64,000 nucleotides of DNA from Hyphomonadaceae bacterium BRH_c29 (GTDB lineage Bacteria > Pseudomonadota > Alphaproteobacteria > Caulobacterales > Hyphomonadaceae), in NCBI GenBank assembly GCA_000961695.1, contig LADW01000023.1, positions 1 to 64,000 of the forward strand, written 5' to 3'. A program made the translations under genes and the position numbers. Under the pieces are notes generated by a model. That model did no database searches. It was given only the letters and a program-made list of their open reading frames with translations, and was not told where the DNA came from. Shown in pieces: positions 62,424 to 64,000 of this stretch (position 1 is its first letter; each line of letters begins with the position of its first letter).

Positions 62424-62966
62424 ATGTCTGCCGAAACGCCGCGCCGACCTGGCGCCCCTGCCCGGCCGTCTGTCTATGCGCCCTCCGGCATGCGCCTGGA
62501 CGAGACCGACCTCAAGCTGCTTCGCGTGCTACAAGAAGGCGCACGCGAGCCGATCAAGACACTGGCTGAGCGGATTGCCCTGTCGCACAACGGCACGCTT
62601 CATAGACTCAACCGTCTTGAGGATTCAGGGGCAATCCTTCGCTACATGGCCGATATCGACGAGGGCATATTCGGCACCTGGCCGTTCTACTGGGTACAGA
62701 TTGCGCTTACGCAATACGGCCGTGCCAATCGCAGCCGTCTCGAAGCCGCGATAAACGCTGCCCCTGAGATCACGCAGGCATCGGAACTTGTCGGCGTCTT
62801 TGACCTGAAGCTGAGGGTCGCGCTGCAGAAACCCGCAGACTGGACCCAGTTGCAGGGACAACTCGATCCGTCTGCGGACCTTATCCAGACCGCGCACCTG
62901 CATCCTATCGGCCGTGTGATCAAGCAGGCGCGTCCCCATCCTCTGTTCATTCAGGACGTGGTGTGA
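62424..62966 (+). CDS. Lrp/AsnC-family regulator
   Basis: The 180-residue protein has a proline-rich 25-residue lead, then LDETDLKLLRVLQEGAREPI and LAERIALSHNGTLHRLNRLE, the Lrp/AsnC helix-turn-helix, and a RAM-like beta domain. The stop overlaps the GTG start of the XRE gene by three bases. The pair sits between cargo and traG, so it may control transfer genes. What it senses cannot be read from the sequence. Confidence 0.8.
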   Translation: MSAETPRRPGAPARPSVYAPSGMRLDETDLKLLRVLQEGAREPIKTLAERIALSHNGTLHRLNRLEDSGAILRYMADIDEGIFGTWPFYWVQIALTQYGRANRSRLEAAINAAPEITQASELVGVFDLKLRVALQKPADWTQLQGQLDPSADLIQTAHLHPIGRVIKQARPHPLFIQDVV

Positions 62967-63340
62967 GTATGACCGGCAGCCGTAAGCCTCTTGAGGCTGA
63001 CCTTGTGGTCGGCGCAAACATCCGCAAGCTTCGGGGCGAGCATGGCCTGACGCTCCAGGACCTCGCATCCCAGCTCGGCATGAGCCACCAGCAGCTCCAG
63101 AAATACGAGACAGGCAGCAACCGGGTCTCTGCCGGCGTCCTCTACGTGATGGCCCGCGCGTTCGGCTTACCTGTCGACGCCCTGTTCGAAGGCATTGATG
63201 AGACGACCGGTTTAGACGCGCCAGCGAAGGCGCTCAAACTCGCGCGAAACAAATGTCACGCGATCGTGGAACGCGCCGCATCCGTGACCGTATTGACCTC
63301 AATGGCGAAGGTCCTGCGCGCCATGCAGGATACCGACTGA
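62963..63340 (+). CDS. XRE-family regulator
   Basis: The 125-residue protein has a Cro/C1 helix-turn-helix (VVGANIRKLRGEHGLTLQDL, ASQLGMSHQQLQKYETGSN) and a short helical tail. GTG 62963 overlaps the Lrp-type gene; ATG 62969 is the alternative. Next to traG it could repress conjugation, as XRE regulators do on many elements; this is inference. The 276 bases that follow hold no further gene. Confidence 0.85.
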   Translation: MSMTGSRKPLEADLVVGANIRKLRGEHGLTLQDLASQLGMSHQQLQKYETGSNRVSAGVLYVMARAFGLPVDALFEGIDETTGLDAPAKALKLARNKCHAIVERAASVTVLTSMAKVLRAMQDTD

Positions 63341-63616
63341 TCCCTACCGCGCGAATTTTACCAAGACCGACGGTACCCGAATCCGGCTGCGCGCCCGCGC
63401 CGCACCGCGCAAGAATTCTCCAACCCCAGACACCAGCCACTGCAAAGCCGCGCACTTCGCGCGCCTGATTTCGCAAAACCAGAGTTAACTCGCCTCTGAA
63501 CCGCGTGCGACGCGCAGTCGCCCGGCAGGCGTTCCGGCTCGTCACATCGGGCGTGGCAGACCGATGGTCCGTATACGACCCGCAAGACGGCTTGCGGCAA
63601 GTACTGACGGCTCAAT

Positions 63617-64000
63617 ATGCGTTTCGCACTCGCCTTTGCCATCCCGCTGCTGCTTTTCATTGCGGGCCTCATGCTCGCGACGGGGTTCATCGCTGGCGTG
63701 TTCGACCACCACCCTGCCCTCGGAGTGCCTCTGCTAAACATCGGCGGCGAACCGGTCTACTCGCCCTTTGCAGTCATCGCCTGGACTGAGGTCCATGCCG
63801 AGAATTTTCCCAAACCCTTTGCGATCGCCCGGCTGATCGTCCTCGCGGGCTTTGCGGCAGCGATTGCCGCCTTCGCGCTCCTGATCCGTACCCGCACCAA
63901 GCCGGCGCCCTTCGGCAAGGACGCCTGGGGCAAGTTCGAGGACGCAAAAGACGCCGGCCTCTTTGCCAAGCGCGGCACGCCGCTCGGCAAGCTGGACGGC
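63617..64000 (+). CDS. traG: TraG/VirD4 coupling protein, N-terminus (runs off window)
   Basis: Only the first 128 codons are present. They show two membrane segments (about residues 3-27 and 70-88), with a periplasmic loop between. Next comes GKDAWGKFEDAKDAGLFAKR, the conserved block at the start of the cytoplasmic part of TraG/VirD4. The ATPase domain lies outside. Coupling proteins link the relaxase-DNA complex to the type IV channel. This anchors the right end of the window as conjugation backbone. Confidence 0.85.
   Translation, partial: MRFALAFAIPLLLFIAGLMLATGFIAGVFDHHPALGVPLLNIGGEPVYSPFAVIAWTEVHAENFPKPFAIARLIVLAGFAAAIAAFALLIRTRTKPAPFGKDAWGKFEDAKDAGLFAKRGTPLGKLDG

Noticed and set aside
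62197-62424. 75-codon frame touching both the aldo/keto reductase stop and the Lrp start
   Set aside because: The overlaps look like coupling, but the translation has no secondary-structure pattern and neither neighbour needs it; it is probably chance in the cargo/backbone junction.
1-64000. tRNA, rRNA, riboswitch or attachment site
   Set aside because: No cloverleaf, rRNA-like stretch or direct repeat suitable as att site was seen; the ends of the element are probably outside the window.

Overview
The window looks like part of an integrative conjugative element (ICE) or large plasmid from a GC-rich marine alphaproteobacterium, probably of the Hyphomonadaceae, Caulobacterales or Sphingomonadales type. 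This rests on the transfer genes, the TonB-receptor-based glycan uptake and the codon use; no rRNA or tRNA marker is present to settle taxonomy. Transfer genes lie at both ends. At the left (1-7.4 kb) are an RlxS-type relaxase running off the edge, a candidate oriT, a TraF/S26 peptidase, a Phd/VapC toxin-antitoxin pair, DUF736, a large ParB-like protein, three small genes and ArdA antirestriction. At the right (62.4-64 kb) are an Lrp/AsnC regulator, an XRE regulator and the start of a TraG/VirD4 coupling protein. Everything between looks like cargo.

The left cargo (7.4-16.3 kb) is a patchwork. It holds a Coq7-type hydroxylase, then an array in which five copies of a roughly 100-bp repeat separate four small unknown genes, one gene per interval and in either orientation. 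Next come a MarR regulator divergent from a protoglobin, a translationally coupled operon (lipoprotein, 80-residue protein, thioredoxin-like protein, truncated 2OG-Fe dioxygenase joined to an IS remnant) and a TauE/SafE exporter.

The main cargo (16.4-62.2 kb) is a carbohydrate locus. The genes for the non-phosphorylative, diketo-hydrolase route of L-rhamnose use are all present: GH78 rhamnosidase, aldo/keto reductase (candidate sugar dehydrogenase), lactonase, L-rhamnonate dehydratase, SDR dehydrogenase, FAH-family hydrolase and L-lactate dehydrogenase, with a sugar transporter. A FadR-type GntR regulator sits among them. Ten copies of a palindrome of the form TTGGYCNNACCAA lie in front of these genes and in front of two TonB receptors, a sulfatase, a PhyH-type dioxygenase, an aldo/keto reductase and the regulator itself. 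Nested inside (24-44 kb) is a second glycan module without this palindrome: TonB receptor, GH3, flavin-dependent halogenase-like protein, GH30, cupin-like protein, EEP-family lipoprotein, two transporters, a LacI regulator with a perfect operator, SGNH hydrolase, GH2 and a frameshifted sialate O-acetylesterase.

The locus shows recent rearrangement. The same divergent regulatory region, with two operators exactly 118 bp apart, occurs at both ends of the sugar locus 43 kb apart. A TonB-receptor leader plus operator is present three times, once as a remnant now sitting in front of the sulfatase, and a broken copy of the alpha/beta hydrolase lies nearby. The sulfatase, esterase and rhamnosidase together suggest a sulfated, acylated, rhamnose-containing algal glycan as the substrate; this is inference.
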